Source: JAISFI01 sp031553775 (lineage in GTDB: Bacteria; Bacteroidota; Bacteroidia; Bacteroidales; Azobacteroidaceae). Taken from it: a DNA stretch of 64,000 nt. Shown piece after piece: positions 1 to 8,970 of this stretch. Both the position numbers and the translations under genes were made by a program. Positions within the stretch are counted from its first letter, which is position 1, and each line of letters starts with the position of its first letter. Location of the stretch: assembly GCA_031553775.1 (NCBI GenBank), contig JAVBLA010000048.1:57124-121123 (forward strand). The letters run 5' to 3'. The notes under the pieces were generated by a model that was given only the letters and a program-made list of their open reading frames with translations, made no database searches and was not told the origin of the DNA.

Positions 1-39
1 ATGAGCCACTCTCATTTTCCGGAGGATTCGAAGAATCCC

Positions 40-76
40 AATTCTTAATTCTTAACTCTTAATTCTTAACTCTCAA
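40..76. repeat. AT-rich 7-bp tandem repeat
   Basis: Direct and degenerate copies of TAATTCT/TAACTCT lie just after the stop of the sugar transporter gene, which is read leftward. The unit is the reverse complement of the AGAATTA unit at 18229-18256 and 55277-55304. No coding or promoter signal is visible here; the window edge cuts off whatever follows. Confidence 0.7.
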
Positions 77-81
77 CCAAG

Positions 82-1368
82 TTATTCAACTGGAATATCT
101 TTGTTTACATTTTTACTTCCGATCAGTGCATAATACAGCATGAATGCCACACCGGCGAAAACTACCCAATAACTGGAAATAAATCCGAATCCGTCGGCAA
201 CTGCACCCTGGATAAGCGGTAAAATACCTCCACCGCATACCATTACCATAAAAATACCAGATGCCATGGCGGTATATTTTCCAAGACCTTCAACAGCCAG
301 GTTGAAGATTCCTCCCCACATAATAGAGGTACAAAGACCGCAAAGGATCAGGAACATGATACTGATGGGTACTTCTGCCAATCCGAATGAAATGTCGGAT
401 TGGAATACCGGCATACTAACTTTAATATCAAGAGGAGCAAATATTGCAGCTATTACAAAAATAAGCCCGAGAGTAGACGCAAATGTCAACATGGCTTTAC
501 TACTGAATTTCGCGCCCAAAGAAGCTCCTGCAATACGGCCGATCATCATGAGGAACCAGTAAGTTCCTACCACGGTTCCCGCAATGGTGGCATCGATAGC
601 TAATCCTCCGGCTTCTGTACCGGTAGTCATGAATAAGTTACAGAAGTTAGGAATTCCTACTTCCACACCCACATAAATAAAAATAGCGATGGTTCCCAGT
701 ACAAAGTGACGGAACGACATGGCGCTGTGTTGATTTTTTTCTTTTGCCTTCTGGTCTGTAACCATGTGAGGCTCGGGAATATTGACGAAATATAACACAA
801 TAAAAACGAGAGCGAAGATACCCATAGCCAGGAATAAGGCCGGATTGGCTTTGGCAATGGTACGTTCGGCTACATTTGTTCCCATCAGGTATCCTACGAA
901 TACCGGAACGATAGTTGCTCCGATGGAGTTGATAGATCCTCCGAACTGGATTAGTTGATTTCCGGTTTTTCCACCGCCTCCTAATGTGTTCAACATCGGA
1001 TTAACCACGGCATTCAACATACACATAGAGAAACCTGCAATGAAAGCTCCGGCCAGATATACTCCGAAACTACCGAAAACTCCGGAAAGAAATTGTACGC
1101 CTACTCCTAAGAACCCAATGATAACAGCAAGTAATGCTGTTTTTTTGTAACCGGTTCTTTCCAGCAGCATACCGGCTGGAATACCCATGAAAGCATAGGC
1201 AATAAAGTTTGCTGCATTTCCCAATTGTGACATGAAATTGGATGCATCAAATTGGTTTTTTACGATTACTCCCATCGGATTGGATAATCCGGTGACAAAA
1301 GAGATCATAAAAAAGAGAGCAAACATCATTGCGATAGGCAATGCATAGCTTTTCTTTTGTTGTGTCAT
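82..1368 (-). CDS. MFS glucose/galactose-type sugar transporter (FHS family)
   Basis: The 428-residue protein is strongly hydrophobic throughout, with about 12 predicted membrane segments and a short polar N-terminus, which is the usual length for this family. The early part (FALFFMISFVTGLSNPMG) and the motif GIPAGMLLERTGYKK resemble the fucose/glucose/galactose:H+ symporter group of the major facilitator superfamily. It would move a hexose across the inner membrane. The gene follows galM on the same strand with a 39-bp gap, so the two are probably co-transcribed. In related Bacteroidales a galactokinase gene often completes this cluster; it would lie beyond the left edge and cannot be seen. 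The family call is firm; the exact sugar is inferred from the neighbour. Confidence 0.85.
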   Translation of the reverse strand: MTQQKKSYALPIAMMFALFFMISFVTGLSNPMGVIVKNQFDASNFMSQLGNAANFIAYAFMGIPAGMLLERTGYKKTALLAVIIGFLGVGVQFLSGVFGSFGVYLAGAFIAGFSMCMLNAVVNPMLNTLGGGGKTGNQLIQFGGSINSIGATIVPVFVGYLMGTNVAERTIAKANPALFLAMGIFALVFIVLYFVNIPEPHMVTDQKAKEKNQHSAMSFRHFVLGTIAIFIYVGVEVGIPNFCNLFMTTGTEAGGLAIDATIAGTVVGTYWFLMMIGRIAGASLGAKFSSKAMLTFASTLGLIFVIAAIFAPLDIKVSMPVFQSDISFGLAEVPISIMFLILCGLCTSIMWGGIFNLAVEGLGKYTAMASGIFMVMVCGGGILPLIQGAVADGFGFISSYWVVFAGVAFMLYYALIGSKNVNKDIPVE

Positions 1369-1407
1369 AATGATTAAAATTAAAATTGATTATTAATTGA
1401 TTGTTTG

Positions 1408-2475
1408 TTATGAAAATTTAAAAATTGTCTGGCTAGTGAATTTTTCTCCCGGACGAAGAACTACCGATGGGAAGTCAGGTTGATTAATGCTGTCAGGGAA
1501 ATGTTGTGTTTCTAAACAGAGTGCGCTTCGTTCCGGATAACTTTGGCCGTTTTTGGCAACGAATTCACCTGTCATCCAGTTTCCTGTGTACAATTGTACG
1601 CCCGGTTCAGTGGTATATACATCCATGACAATTCCTGTTTTGGGTGCCTCTACTTTGGCACAGAATGACAATTCGTTCCCTTTTTTGTTGAGGATATAGT
1701 TATGATCATATCCTTTACCAAATATCAATTGCTCGAAATTATCATTGATCCGCGCCCCTACTTCAAACGGTTGGCGGAAATCCATGGGAGTTCCTTCTAC
1801 TTTTTCCGGTTTTCCGTACGGAATGGCAGTGTTATCGGTAGGAAGATAAGTATCAGCATTGATTTGAAGCAGATGGTCTCCTATATATGGATCGCCAGCT
1901 CCGGATAAATTAAAATAAGAGTGATTGGTGAGGTTTAATATTGTCGGTTTATCTGTGGTTGCTTCGTAATCGATTTGTACTGCATTCTCATCCGTTAGTT
2001 TATAGGTGATGATAGTCAGCAGGTTTCCGGGGAAGCCTTCTTCTCCGTCTTTGGAAAGATAAGAGAGACGGATAGTTTGATTGTCTGGTTGTTCTGCATC
2101 CCAAACTACGGCATTAAAACCTTTGAGCCCTCCATGTAAATTGTTAGGGCCATTGTTAATGGCTAAAGTATATTCTATTCCGTCTAAAGTAAATTTTCCT
2201 TTGGCAATCCTGTTTCCCGTCCTTCCACATACAGCACCGAAATATGGTTCTGCAGAAGTGAGGTATTCGTCGATATTACCATGTCCTGTAACAACATCTA
2301 TTAAATTCCCCTTTTTATCAGGAACCAGGAGGGAGACAATTTTTGCCCCATAATTGGTGACGGTCATTTCCAATCCGTTTTTGTTAGTCAGGATATACAG
2401 ATCGGTTTGTTTTCCGTCTATCGTTTTTTGAAAGTCAGATTGTAGCATTCCGGTAATAGAAAGTGTTTTACCCAT
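1408..2475 (-). CDS. galM: Aldose 1-epimerase (galactose mutarotase)
   Basis: This enzyme interconverts alpha and beta anomers of galactose or glucose, the first step of the Leloir pathway. The 355-residue protein shows the family landmarks: His114 in NNLHGG, His185 in LTNHSYFNLSG, the GYDHNYIL segment, and Glu322 in LCLETQHFPDS, which corresponds to the catalytic base of characterised GalM enzymes. No signal peptide is present, so it should act in the cytoplasm. It lies first in a two-gene unit with the MFS transporter downstream. The -7 sequence TATATTTG lies about 30 bp upstream of the start, so transcription probably begins just ahead of this gene. Confidence 0.93.
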   Translation of the reverse strand: MGKTLSITGMLQSDFQKTIDGKQTDLYILTNKNGLEMTVTNYGAKIVSLLVPDKKGNLIDVVTGHGNIDEYLTSAEPYFGAVCGRTGNRIAKGKFTLDGIEYTLAINNGPNNLHGGLKGFNAVVWDAEQPDNQTIRLSYLSKDGEEGFPGNLLTIITYKLTDENAVQIDYEATTDKPTILNLTNHSYFNLSGAGDPYIGDHLLQINADTYLPTDNTAIPYGKPEKVEGTPMDFRQPFEVGARINDNFEQLIFGKGYDHNYILNKKGNELSFCAKVEAPKTGIVMDVYTTEPGVQLYTGNWMTGEFVAKNGQSYPERSALCLETQHFPDSINQPDFPSVVLRPGEKFTSQTIFKFS

Positions 2476-2505
2476 GATTTGATAGATTTTTAATTTTTAA
2501 CCATG

Positions 2506-2538
2506 CAAATATATAATTTAATTCGATACGACGAATTA
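2506..2538 (-). promoter_or_regulatory. Promoter and candidate operator of galM
   Basis: On the minus strand 2513-2506 reads TATATTTG, matching the Bacteroides -7 consensus TAnnTTTG. About 20 bp further upstream there is TTCG rather than TTTG at the -33 position. A perfect 7-bp inverted repeat (TAATTCG, 6-bp gap, CGAATTA, at 2519-2538) covers that region and is placed where a repressor would block RNA polymerase. The promoter call is by consensus match; the operator is inference. Confidence 0.5.
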
Positions 2539-2592
2539 TTTTAAACTTTTTTATTTTGGTTTCGGTGAAATGATTTGCTTCGTCTGAAAAGC

Positions 2593-4257
2593 TTATGGGA
2601 TAAGGTCGGAATATGGTTTTCCGCGCACATTTCTTTCTTTTGGTTTAAAATCCGTAGAGAAAATACTTTTAGCCGGGTCGTAGCTTTTATATTGTAATCC
2701 GGATAATTGCGAGATGCTGTATATAAGATCTTCTGTTGAGTACGGGCGATCAGTATCAACCGATAGTTTTACATTTTCTTTATAAGCCTCCGATCTCCAT
2801 AGGATAAAGGGTATTTCGCACATATATCTGGATATATTACCCGAAGTGTGTCCACTAAACCGTCTGAATTCAAACATTTCTTCTGAATGATCGGAAAAAT
2901 ATAATACATAGGAAAAGTCTTCTTTTTTCTTAACAATATCAATAATGGATGAAACCACAAAATCATTATACAGAACACTATTGTCGTATTCGTTAATGGT
3001 TTCTTTTTGATTGTTGTTTAATTTTTTCAAAGAAGTAACAAACGGGTATGAATTGTCGAATTTACTGAAAGATTCCGGATATCTGTCTTTATATCGGGAA
3101 TGAGAACCTATCAGGTGTATGAAAATTGTTTTGTACTTTCGGGTAGTGTCGGAAAGAGTGGATCTTAAAACATCGAGAATGACTTCTTCATGGCCGGTTT
3201 CTCTTCTTTTTGATATATCGATCAGGGTATCTGACTTTTGGCTTAGCACGCTCACCTGGGTCTCAGATTTACCGATCATACCCTGAGATTCGATCCAATA
3301 GGTATAAAATCCGGCAGAACGGGATATTTCGATTATAGATGGTTGAGTAAAATAAGGATCTAAGTTCATATTATCGGCAAATGTCAGAAGCGTTTTCATA
3401 CAACCTTCGGTTTGTGTGTCGGGAGAGATTACATCTTTGTAGATTAACAACTCATTGCTGATGGAATCTAATCTGGGAGTGGTTTCTCTGGGATATCCGT
3501 ATAACGAAATATGGTGTTTGGATAGAGATTCTCCGATTATAATCACTGCGGTTGCCTGGGATGTACAGGTGTGAAAATTCGTTTCTACCGGAAACTGGTC
3601 GATATTTTTTCTTTTTTCCGAATATGAAATAAAAGTGTAAAGATCGGTTTCATACAGGTAAAACATATAATAAAAGCAGTTAAAGTAAGTCGTGTATTGT
3701 ATTCTGGAAGGTTGCAGGATGCACAAAAAAGAAAAAAATAAGATAAAAGAGGCAGTTATTCCATAGATATTTACGAATATTTTGCGGGAAAATATTTTTA
3801 TATCCATTCCCATTTTTCCTATGTCCAAACGGTTTTTCCGGATACGAAGCAGATAGAAAAATCCGATGAAAAGATATAAAGCAAGAATGAAAATGGTTTT
3901 CCAATCGATAAACTGCTGAATAAACTCACCGGCTTCGGTCGGATTTGTTGAAAAAACCGGATTCAGATCTGTTTTTTCCAGGTAAGTCGAGCCTGCAATC
4001 GTATAAGAAAGAATGATCATAGCGGGTATGAGGGCAATACTCCATATGATCCAAAGGAATGCAATTCTTTTTTTATTATCTAATACCAGCGCAATAAGAA
4101 ACAGTAAACAGGTCCAGACCAAGGTATACATAAGATGTCTGTTGCAGAGATTGGATTCATTGGCTACAAACCAAGCAATCAGTGGGATGCATCCGATGGT
4201 ATATAATAGAAAAAAGAAATCACCCGACCTTTTACGGATGGCATGCTTGATTTGCAT
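2593..4257 (-). CDS. Phosphoethanolamine transferase-like membrane sulfatase-fold protein
   Basis: The N-terminal ~215 residues contain several membrane segments. The C-terminal part has the alkaline-phosphatase/sulfatase fold of EptA-type phosphoethanolamine transferases. Visible active-site elements are IIIGES (metal-binding Glu), the nucleophile Thr in SPDTQTEGC, YFSDHSEE (metal Asp/His), and GHTSGN. Such enzymes transfer phosphoethanolamine to lipid A or another envelope glycan on the periplasmic face. The start at 4257 is chosen because it forms a TGATG overlap with the topB stop, a coupling arrangement; an in-frame ATG at 4278 would add seven residues inside topB. Lipid A is the likely acceptor, but this is inference. 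Confidence 0.85.
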   Translation of the reverse strand: MQIKHAIRKRSGDFFFLLYTIGCIPLIAWFVANESNLCNRHLMYTLVWTCLLFLIALVLDNKKRIAFLWIIWSIALIPAMIILSYTIAGSTYLEKTDLNPVFSTNPTEAGEFIQQFIDWKTIFILALYLFIGFFYLLRIRKNRLDIGKMGMDIKIFSRKIFVNIYGITASFILFFSFLCILQPSRIQYTTYFNCFYYMFYLYETDLYTFISYSEKRKNIDQFPVETNFHTCTSQATAVIIIGESLSKHHISLYGYPRETTPRLDSISNELLIYKDVISPDTQTEGCMKTLLTFADNMNLDPYFTQPSIIEISRSAGFYTYWIESQGMIGKSETQVSVLSQKSDTLIDISKRRETGHEEVILDVLRSTLSDTTRKYKTIFIHLIGSHSRYKDRYPESFSKFDNSYPFVTSLKKLNNNQKETINEYDNSVLYNDFVVSSIIDIVKKKEDFSYVLYFSDHSEEMFEFRRFSGHTSGNISRYMCEIPFILWRSEAYKENVKLSVDTDRPYSTEDLIYSISQLSGLQYKSYDPAKSIFSTDFKPKERNVRGKPYSDLIP

Positions 4258-6047
4258 CAGTTCTGAGAATTGCGCCATATTTTCTTTTCTTCTGTTACAA
4301 TATCCTGTAACATTGTTTTTAATTCATCTATGAAGACTCTGGCATCGTATTCTCCCTTTTCAATTTGCCGGAGCTTTTTCTCCCACATACCTGTCAGTTC
4401 TGCGGATTTCAATAAGGCATTTTGTATGGTCTGAATTAATTCTATGCCGGTAGGAGTGGCATGCAGGTTTTTCTTTTCCTTTTGGATATAATTTCTTTTG
4501 AACAAGGTTTCTATAATGGCTGCACGGGTTGAGGGCCGCCCGATTCCGTTTTCTTTTAGCGCATCGCGTAATTCTTCATTCTCTACCAGTTTGCCAGCTG
4601 TTTCCATGGCTCTCAGCAGCGTAGCTTCTGTGTAATATTTGGGAGGTTGTGTCCATTTTTCTGCTAAAGCCGGTACATGCGGACCACTTTCCCCTTCCTG
4701 AAAATCGGGAAGAATATTTTCTTCTTCGTTGTTTTTCTCGCCTTCGGATTCCATTTCTTTTTCTCTGGCGAAAACCACTCTCCATCCAGGTTCAAGGATT
4801 TGTTTTCCGGTAGTTTTGAATGCAGTTTCAGCTGTTTCTCCTAATACTGTTGTGGTTGAAAATTTACAGTTAGGATAAAAAGCGGCGATAAACCGGAGAG
4901 CAATCAGGTTGTATATTTTTTTTTCGTCGGGAGTCATATTAACAGCTACCACGCCGGTAGGAATAATGGCATGGTGGTCGGTTACTTTGGCATTATCGAA
5001 AACTTTTTTTGTTTTAGGAATCTTTGCCTGCAGTAAGATGGCTGTGACACTTTCATATTCTTTCAAGCCCCGGAGAATGGGTGGCACTTTCGGATACATG
5101 TCTTCACTCAGGAATGTGGTGTCTACACGAGGGTAGGTGACTAGTTTTTTTTCGTATAAAGACTGGATTATTTTTAACGTATCATCTGCTGAAAATGCAA
5201 ATTTCCGGTTGCATTCTACCTGTAATGAGGTGAGGTCGAATAGTCGTGGAGGGGCTTCTTCTCCTTTTTTAGTAGTAATACCGGTGATGGTAAACGGGGC
5301 ATCTGATATCTGCTGTAAAATTTGTTTTCCCTCCTCTTCAGTGGCAAACTTTCCTTTGGAAACTGAAAATGTGGTATCCCGGTATACTGTTTTTAATTCC
5401 CAATAGGGTTCCGGCTTGAAATTGTCGATTTCTAATTGCCGGTTCACGATCAGTGCCAGTGTGGGGGTCTGCACTCTACCGATGGATAATACCTGTTTAT
5501 TTTGTCCGTATTTGACTGTGTATAGGCGGGTGGCGTTCATCCCCAGCAACCAGTCACCGATGGCTCTGGAAAGTCCGGCTTCATAAAGTTTGTCGTATTT
5601 TTCCTGCACCTGCAACTGTTTAAATCCTTCCCGGATGGCTTCTTCCGTGAGCGAGGAAATCCATAACCGGTAGACCGGGCATTTACAACCGGCTTTCTGC
5701 ATAACCCACCGTTGGATCAGTTCTCCTTCCTGGCCGGCATCGCCACAGTTGATGACTACTTCTGCCTTTTCCAGTAAGGTTTCGATCACCTTGAATTGTT
5801 TTTCGATCCCTTCATTTTCAATCAGTTTGATTCCAAAGCGGGGAGGAATCATCGGCAGGTCGGGAATCGACCATCTTCTCCATTGAGGATAATATTCGTG
5901 AGGTTCCTTGAGTGTACACAGGTGTCCGAAGGTCCAGGTAACCTGGTACCCGTTTCCTTCCAGGTATCCGTTCTTTTTCTGGCGTGCTCCCAGAATACCG
6001 GCAATCTCCCTGGCCACACTCGGTTTTTCAGCAATGCAAACTTTCAT
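4257..6047 (-). CDS. topB: DNA topoisomerase III (type IA)
   Basis: A 596-residue type IA topoisomerase. The TOPRIM domain starts with MKVCIAEKPSVAREIAG and carries the acidic motif CGDAGQEGE at residues 101-109. LSIGRVQTPTLALIV follows at about 188-202. The catalytic tyrosine is Tyr305 in TYPRVDT. ENGIGRPSTRAAIIETL is the usual C-terminal core motif. The protein relaxes and decatenates DNA by single-strand passage. The length suits TopB without long zinc-finger tails. It overlaps the next gene by one base (TGATG). TopB is often carried by conjugative elements, but no transfer or relaxase genes are nearby, so this looks like the chromosomal copy. Confidence 0.96.
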   Translation of the reverse strand: MKVCIAEKPSVAREIAGILGARQKKNGYLEGNGYQVTWTFGHLCTLKEPHEYYPQWRRWSIPDLPMIPPRFGIKLIENEGIEKQFKVIETLLEKAEVVINCGDAGQEGELIQRWVMQKAGCKCPVYRLWISSLTEEAIREGFKQLQVQEKYDKLYEAGLSRAIGDWLLGMNATRLYTVKYGQNKQVLSIGRVQTPTLALIVNRQLEIDNFKPEPYWELKTVYRDTTFSVSKGKFATEEEGKQILQQISDAPFTITGITTKKGEEAPPRLFDLTSLQVECNRKFAFSADDTLKIIQSLYEKKLVTYPRVDTTFLSEDMYPKVPPILRGLKEYESVTAILLQAKIPKTKKVFDNAKVTDHHAIIPTGVVAVNMTPDEKKIYNLIALRFIAAFYPNCKFSTTTVLGETAETAFKTTGKQILEPGWRVVFAREKEMESEGEKNNEEENILPDFQEGESGPHVPALAEKWTQPPKYYTEATLLRAMETAGKLVENEELRDALKENGIGRPSTRAAIIETLFKRNYIQKEKKNLHATPTGIELIQTIQNALLKSAELTGMWEKKLRQIEKGEYDARVFIDELKTMLQDIVTEEKKIWRNSQN

Positions 6048-6059
6048 GTATAGAATAGC

Positions 6060-6094
6060 AAAAGGAGCTGTACTATGGCGGAACAGCTCCTTTT
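6060..6094 (-). terminator. Intrinsic terminator after the Ton/TPR operon
   Basis: A perfect 12-bp inverted repeat (AAAAGGAGCTGT and ACAGCTCCTTTT) with an 11-nt loop lies 24 nt downstream of the TPR gene stop on the minus strand. The stem ends in a run of four T on either strand, so it could work in both directions. It separates the operon from topB. Confidence 0.75.
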
Positions 6095-6117
6095 ATGGCT
6101 TATTGTTGTTGTAGGAT

Positions 6118-7785
6118 TTATTTACTTTTTTTTAGGTCTTCCACTGCTTTTTTCAGATTCAAATCATCCGGATTAATAGCTAGAACCTTTTCAAAACATT
6201 CGATCGCTTTAGCTTTATCGTTATTCAGGTAATAATAATTTCCTAAATACATATAGCATTCAGTAACATCCTTATTCCTTTTACCATCTTCATTTACGGC
6301 TAATAATTTTTGTAATGTTTCTTCGTACATGGGTTTAGCCAATCCGGTTTTAGGATCTTCTTCCATGACGGACATCGTTCTTGCCCTCCATTGGAAACCA
6401 AGGTAACTGTCTGCATTCTGCACAGTAACCTCTTTGAACATTTCGTCTGCTTTTGTCAGGTATTCTTTTTTCTTGATGGTATCTCCCTGTACATCCATTT
6501 GCATACCTGCCTGGTAGAACGATCTTCCGAACATGTAATAATCCGAAGTTTTAGGTTCGGGAGTGGCATCCATGTACTTTTGGAAATACTCAATACCTTT
6601 ATCATATTGTTCTATTTTCTCATAGGCAGAAGCCATATCTTTGTATAGATCAATCTTGGTAGAATCTAATTCTATCGCTTTTTCCAAATAAGGGATCGCT
6701 TCAATATCCAATTTGTTTTTTTGTAAAAGTTTTCCGTAAGTCAGGTAGTCCTGTCCGATATATTCATCTTTTTCTTTCTTCGAGGCAAAGAAATTTTTGG
6801 CTTGTTCCAATGCTATTTCTTCATTGCCCAATTCAAAATTATTATAGAGTTGGATTCTTTTCATGATGAAATTATTGGGATCGGCTTTCAATGCCATACG
6901 CACTTGTTCTATTGATTGAGCATATTCTCCGGAAAAATAGAGTACAGTAGCATATTTTTCAATATCCTTGATAGAAATACCCGGCTCTTTGATATATTTT
7001 TCGTAAGCAGTGATGGCTTTTTTGAAAAAACCAGTAGTATAATATATGTCGGAATATTCAATATAAGCCGGAACGTAGTCTGCATCAACAGCTATGATTT
7101 TGTCCAATAATTCAAGAGCCACAGTGGTATTGATATTTTTATATACCCTGGCTTCTTTCAATAATGCCTGCTTGTTTTTGCTATCAAAATAGATGGCATT
7201 TTCAAATTTAGAGATAGCATCTCCTGACTTTTCCTGTTTTACCAGCATATTTCCTTCCGATACAAAAGAATTAGAGTAGTTTTTCTTTACATCCCTTGCT
7301 TTTTCGTACATGGCAGGAGCGTCATTATACAAATTGAATTCGATGTATGCATCGGCAATAGCAGTGTATACGGCAGGATTTTTCTTCTCTTTCTTTGTCG
7401 CCTGGGAAAATAATTCTTTGGCCAGAACGGTATTTTTTTCTTTCAGTGCTTTTTTACCTTCTCCCACAAGTGCCAAGGCATATTCAGGATTTGTTTCCGC
7501 ACATTTTTTGAAATAATAAGCGGCAGAGTCATCTTTATTGATCATCAGATATGAATCGCCAAGGTAGTAATAGGCTTCGGCAGTTGCATTTCCCGACCGG
7601 ATTCCTTGTAATAAATATGCTTTGGCAGTCTCATACATATTTACCTGGTTAAATTCAATTCCTTTTTCAACTGGTCCAGCCACTGCGGCACTGACAATTG
7701 CCAGCGAGAAAATTCCGGTTCCCAGTAATTTTTTACAATTCAGTTTCATTTTATATGTAGTTTGTTGATAAGTTTTATTTTTCAT
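6118..7785 (-). CDS. Periplasmic TPR-repeat protein
   Basis: A 555-residue protein made almost entirely of tetratricopeptide repeats (for example AEAYYYLGDSYLMINKDDSAAYYFKKC and KAKAIECFEKVLAINPDDLNLKKA). A signal peptide is visible if translation starts at, or is processed near, MKLNCKKLLGTGIFSLAIVSAAVAG. The chosen ATG at 7785 overlaps the stop of the PstS-like gene by 4 bp (ATGA), which favours the longer start with an extended basic N-region. The ATG twelve codons later is an alternative. It is the last gene of the exbB-exbD-exbD-tonB unit, so a scaffold role in Ton-dependent transport is likely. The partner is unknown. Confidence 0.85.
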   Translation of the reverse strand: MKNKTYQQTTYKMKLNCKKLLGTGIFSLAIVSAAVAGPVEKGIEFNQVNMYETAKAYLLQGIRSGNATAEAYYYLGDSYLMINKDDSAAYYFKKCAETNPEYALALVGEGKKALKEKNTVLAKELFSQATKKEKKNPAVYTAIADAYIEFNLYNDAPAMYEKARDVKKNYSNSFVSEGNMLVKQEKSGDAISKFENAIYFDSKNKQALLKEARVYKNINTTVALELLDKIIAVDADYVPAYIEYSDIYYTTGFFKKAITAYEKYIKEPGISIKDIEKYATVLYFSGEYAQSIEQVRMALKADPNNFIMKRIQLYNNFELGNEEIALEQAKNFFASKKEKDEYIGQDYLTYGKLLQKNKLDIEAIPYLEKAIELDSTKIDLYKDMASAYEKIEQYDKGIEYFQKYMDATPEPKTSDYYMFGRSFYQAGMQMDVQGDTIKKKEYLTKADEMFKEVTVQNADSYLGFQWRARTMSVMEEDPKTGLAKPMYEETLQKLLAVNEDGKRNKDVTECYMYLGNYYYLNNDKAKAIECFEKVLAINPDDLNLKKAVEDLKKSK

Positions 7786-8732
7786 TTAGTCACCTCAACA
7801 ATCCTGACCGGTTGAGTTTCAGGAACCAATCCGGATTTTAGGATAATATACTGGCCCCTCTGGCTGGAAAGGAATGAAGTGAATCCTGTAGACAAGCCGC
7901 TGCGCGGATCATTCAGAATCACATATACATCCCGGGTTAGGGGGTAACGTTTCAATGCTATATATGCCTGGTATGGTTTGTCGCTGTTTTCAATGCTTGG
8001 ATTATCCAGGCGGCTGACAGCCATCACCGTTATTTTTTCGTCGAAGTCAATGCCTGTAGAGTCGGCATTGCTTGTACCTACCCAGTCTACTCCTATAAGT
8101 CCTAATGCATGGGGGGATTCGGCTACATAATTGATTACATCCTTATTTTTCTTTTCAGCATACAAATTGGCCGATAAGGGTGCTCCTCCGCAGATGGAAT
8201 CCATTGCATAGCGGATTGTTCCGGAGTTTTTATTGTCGAATACCACATTGATTTTTCCTTTCAGTGTGGTGCGTGGATTAATTTCTTTCCACTCGGTGAT
8301 TTCACCGGTTAATATTTTTTTTAGTGTTTGTACATTGATTACAGAGTCGGGGTTCGACTTATTTACAATCAGAGTTATGGCATCCGTAGCTATTTTCCAT
8401 TCTTTCGGATACCGGTTTTTGTTTTTATATGCTTGTATTTCACCTTCTGTTAAACGGCGGGAAACGATTGCCAGGCGTACACTATCTTCAAATAAAAGTT
8501 TTAAAGCTTCGGTTTCTGTGGTATATATGGGCATGATTCCGGCCCGTGGATAAACGGATTCGAATACATCAACTTCCGTTTGAATAATTTGTTCGAAAGA
8601 TTCATCTACAGCAATGGGTATGAGCCCGGCAGTAATAGTATCCTGCCATTTCTCTGATTTTGGCTTTTGGCTGCAGGCAGCCAGAAAAACGCAAGGAAGA
8701 ATGAGCAAAACGAAAACTTTAGTGAATCTCAT
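7782..8732 (-). CDS. PstS-like periplasmic phosphate-binding lipoprotein
   Basis: The 316-residue protein begins with a lipoprotein signal (VLLILPCVFLAACSQKP, lipidated Cys20). It continues with a type 2 periplasmic binding fold of the PstS group: ITLIVNKSNPDSVINVQTLKKIL, VFDNKNSGTIRYAMDS and ALGLIGVDWVG. PstS proteins bind phosphate for the PstCAB transporter, but no pst permease or ATPase gene is near. Here it sits inside a Ton operon, overlapping the small membrane-protein gene by 14 bp and the TPR gene by 4 bp. Ligand and role are therefore uncertain: it may sense or scavenge phosphate or another anion in the periplasm. The family assignment is good. Confidence 0.82.
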   Translation of the reverse strand: MRFTKVFVLLILPCVFLAACSQKPKSEKWQDTITAGLIPIAVDESFEQIIQTEVDVFESVYPRAGIMPIYTTETEALKLLFEDSVRLAIVSRRLTEGEIQAYKNKNRYPKEWKIATDAITLIVNKSNPDSVINVQTLKKILTGEITEWKEINPRTTLKGKINVVFDNKNSGTIRYAMDSICGGAPLSANLYAEKKNKDVINYVAESPHALGLIGVDWVGTSNADSTGIDFDEKITVMAVSRLDNPSIENSDKPYQAYIALKRYPLTRDVYVILNDPRSGLSTGFTSFLSSQRGQYIILKSGLVPETQPVRIVEVTK

Positions 8733-8955
8733 CTTTAGCTGATTTTAGTTTTCTGATGGCTCTGTACACCCTGAATAATCCGTACAGGCCGAGTATAATT
8801 CCCAAAGGTAAGCGGAAGCCTTCTGCAATCCATTGATTCAGTACCGGTGTGGCCAACAGCAGGTATGCGATACATACATACAATACAGCCATAACAGACT
8901 CGAATATCAATGTAAATAAAGAACGTCCGTCTACCTTTGGGTTTTTATGATTCAT
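8719..8955 (-). CDS. Small two-helix membrane protein of the Ton operon
   Basis: A 78-residue protein with two hydrophobic segments (about residues 13-36 and 47-62) separated by a short loop, and a basic C-terminal tail. No named family is recognised. It lies between tonB (15-bp gap) and the PstS-like gene (14-bp overlap), which strongly suggests co-expression with the Ton machinery. It could be an accessory subunit of the ExbB/ExbD/TonB complex or an assembly factor; this is inference from position only. Confidence 0.75.
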   Translation of the reverse strand: MNHKNPKVDGRSLFTLIFESVMAVLYVCIAYLLLATPVLNQWIAEGFRLPLGIILGLYGLFRVYRAIRKLKSAKDEIH

Positions 8956-8970
8956 CTTATACCGTACCTT

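Noticed and set aside
4257..6047. topB as a marker of an integrated conjugative element
   Set aside because: No relaxase, transfer or integrase genes lie nearby and flanks are housekeeping genes.
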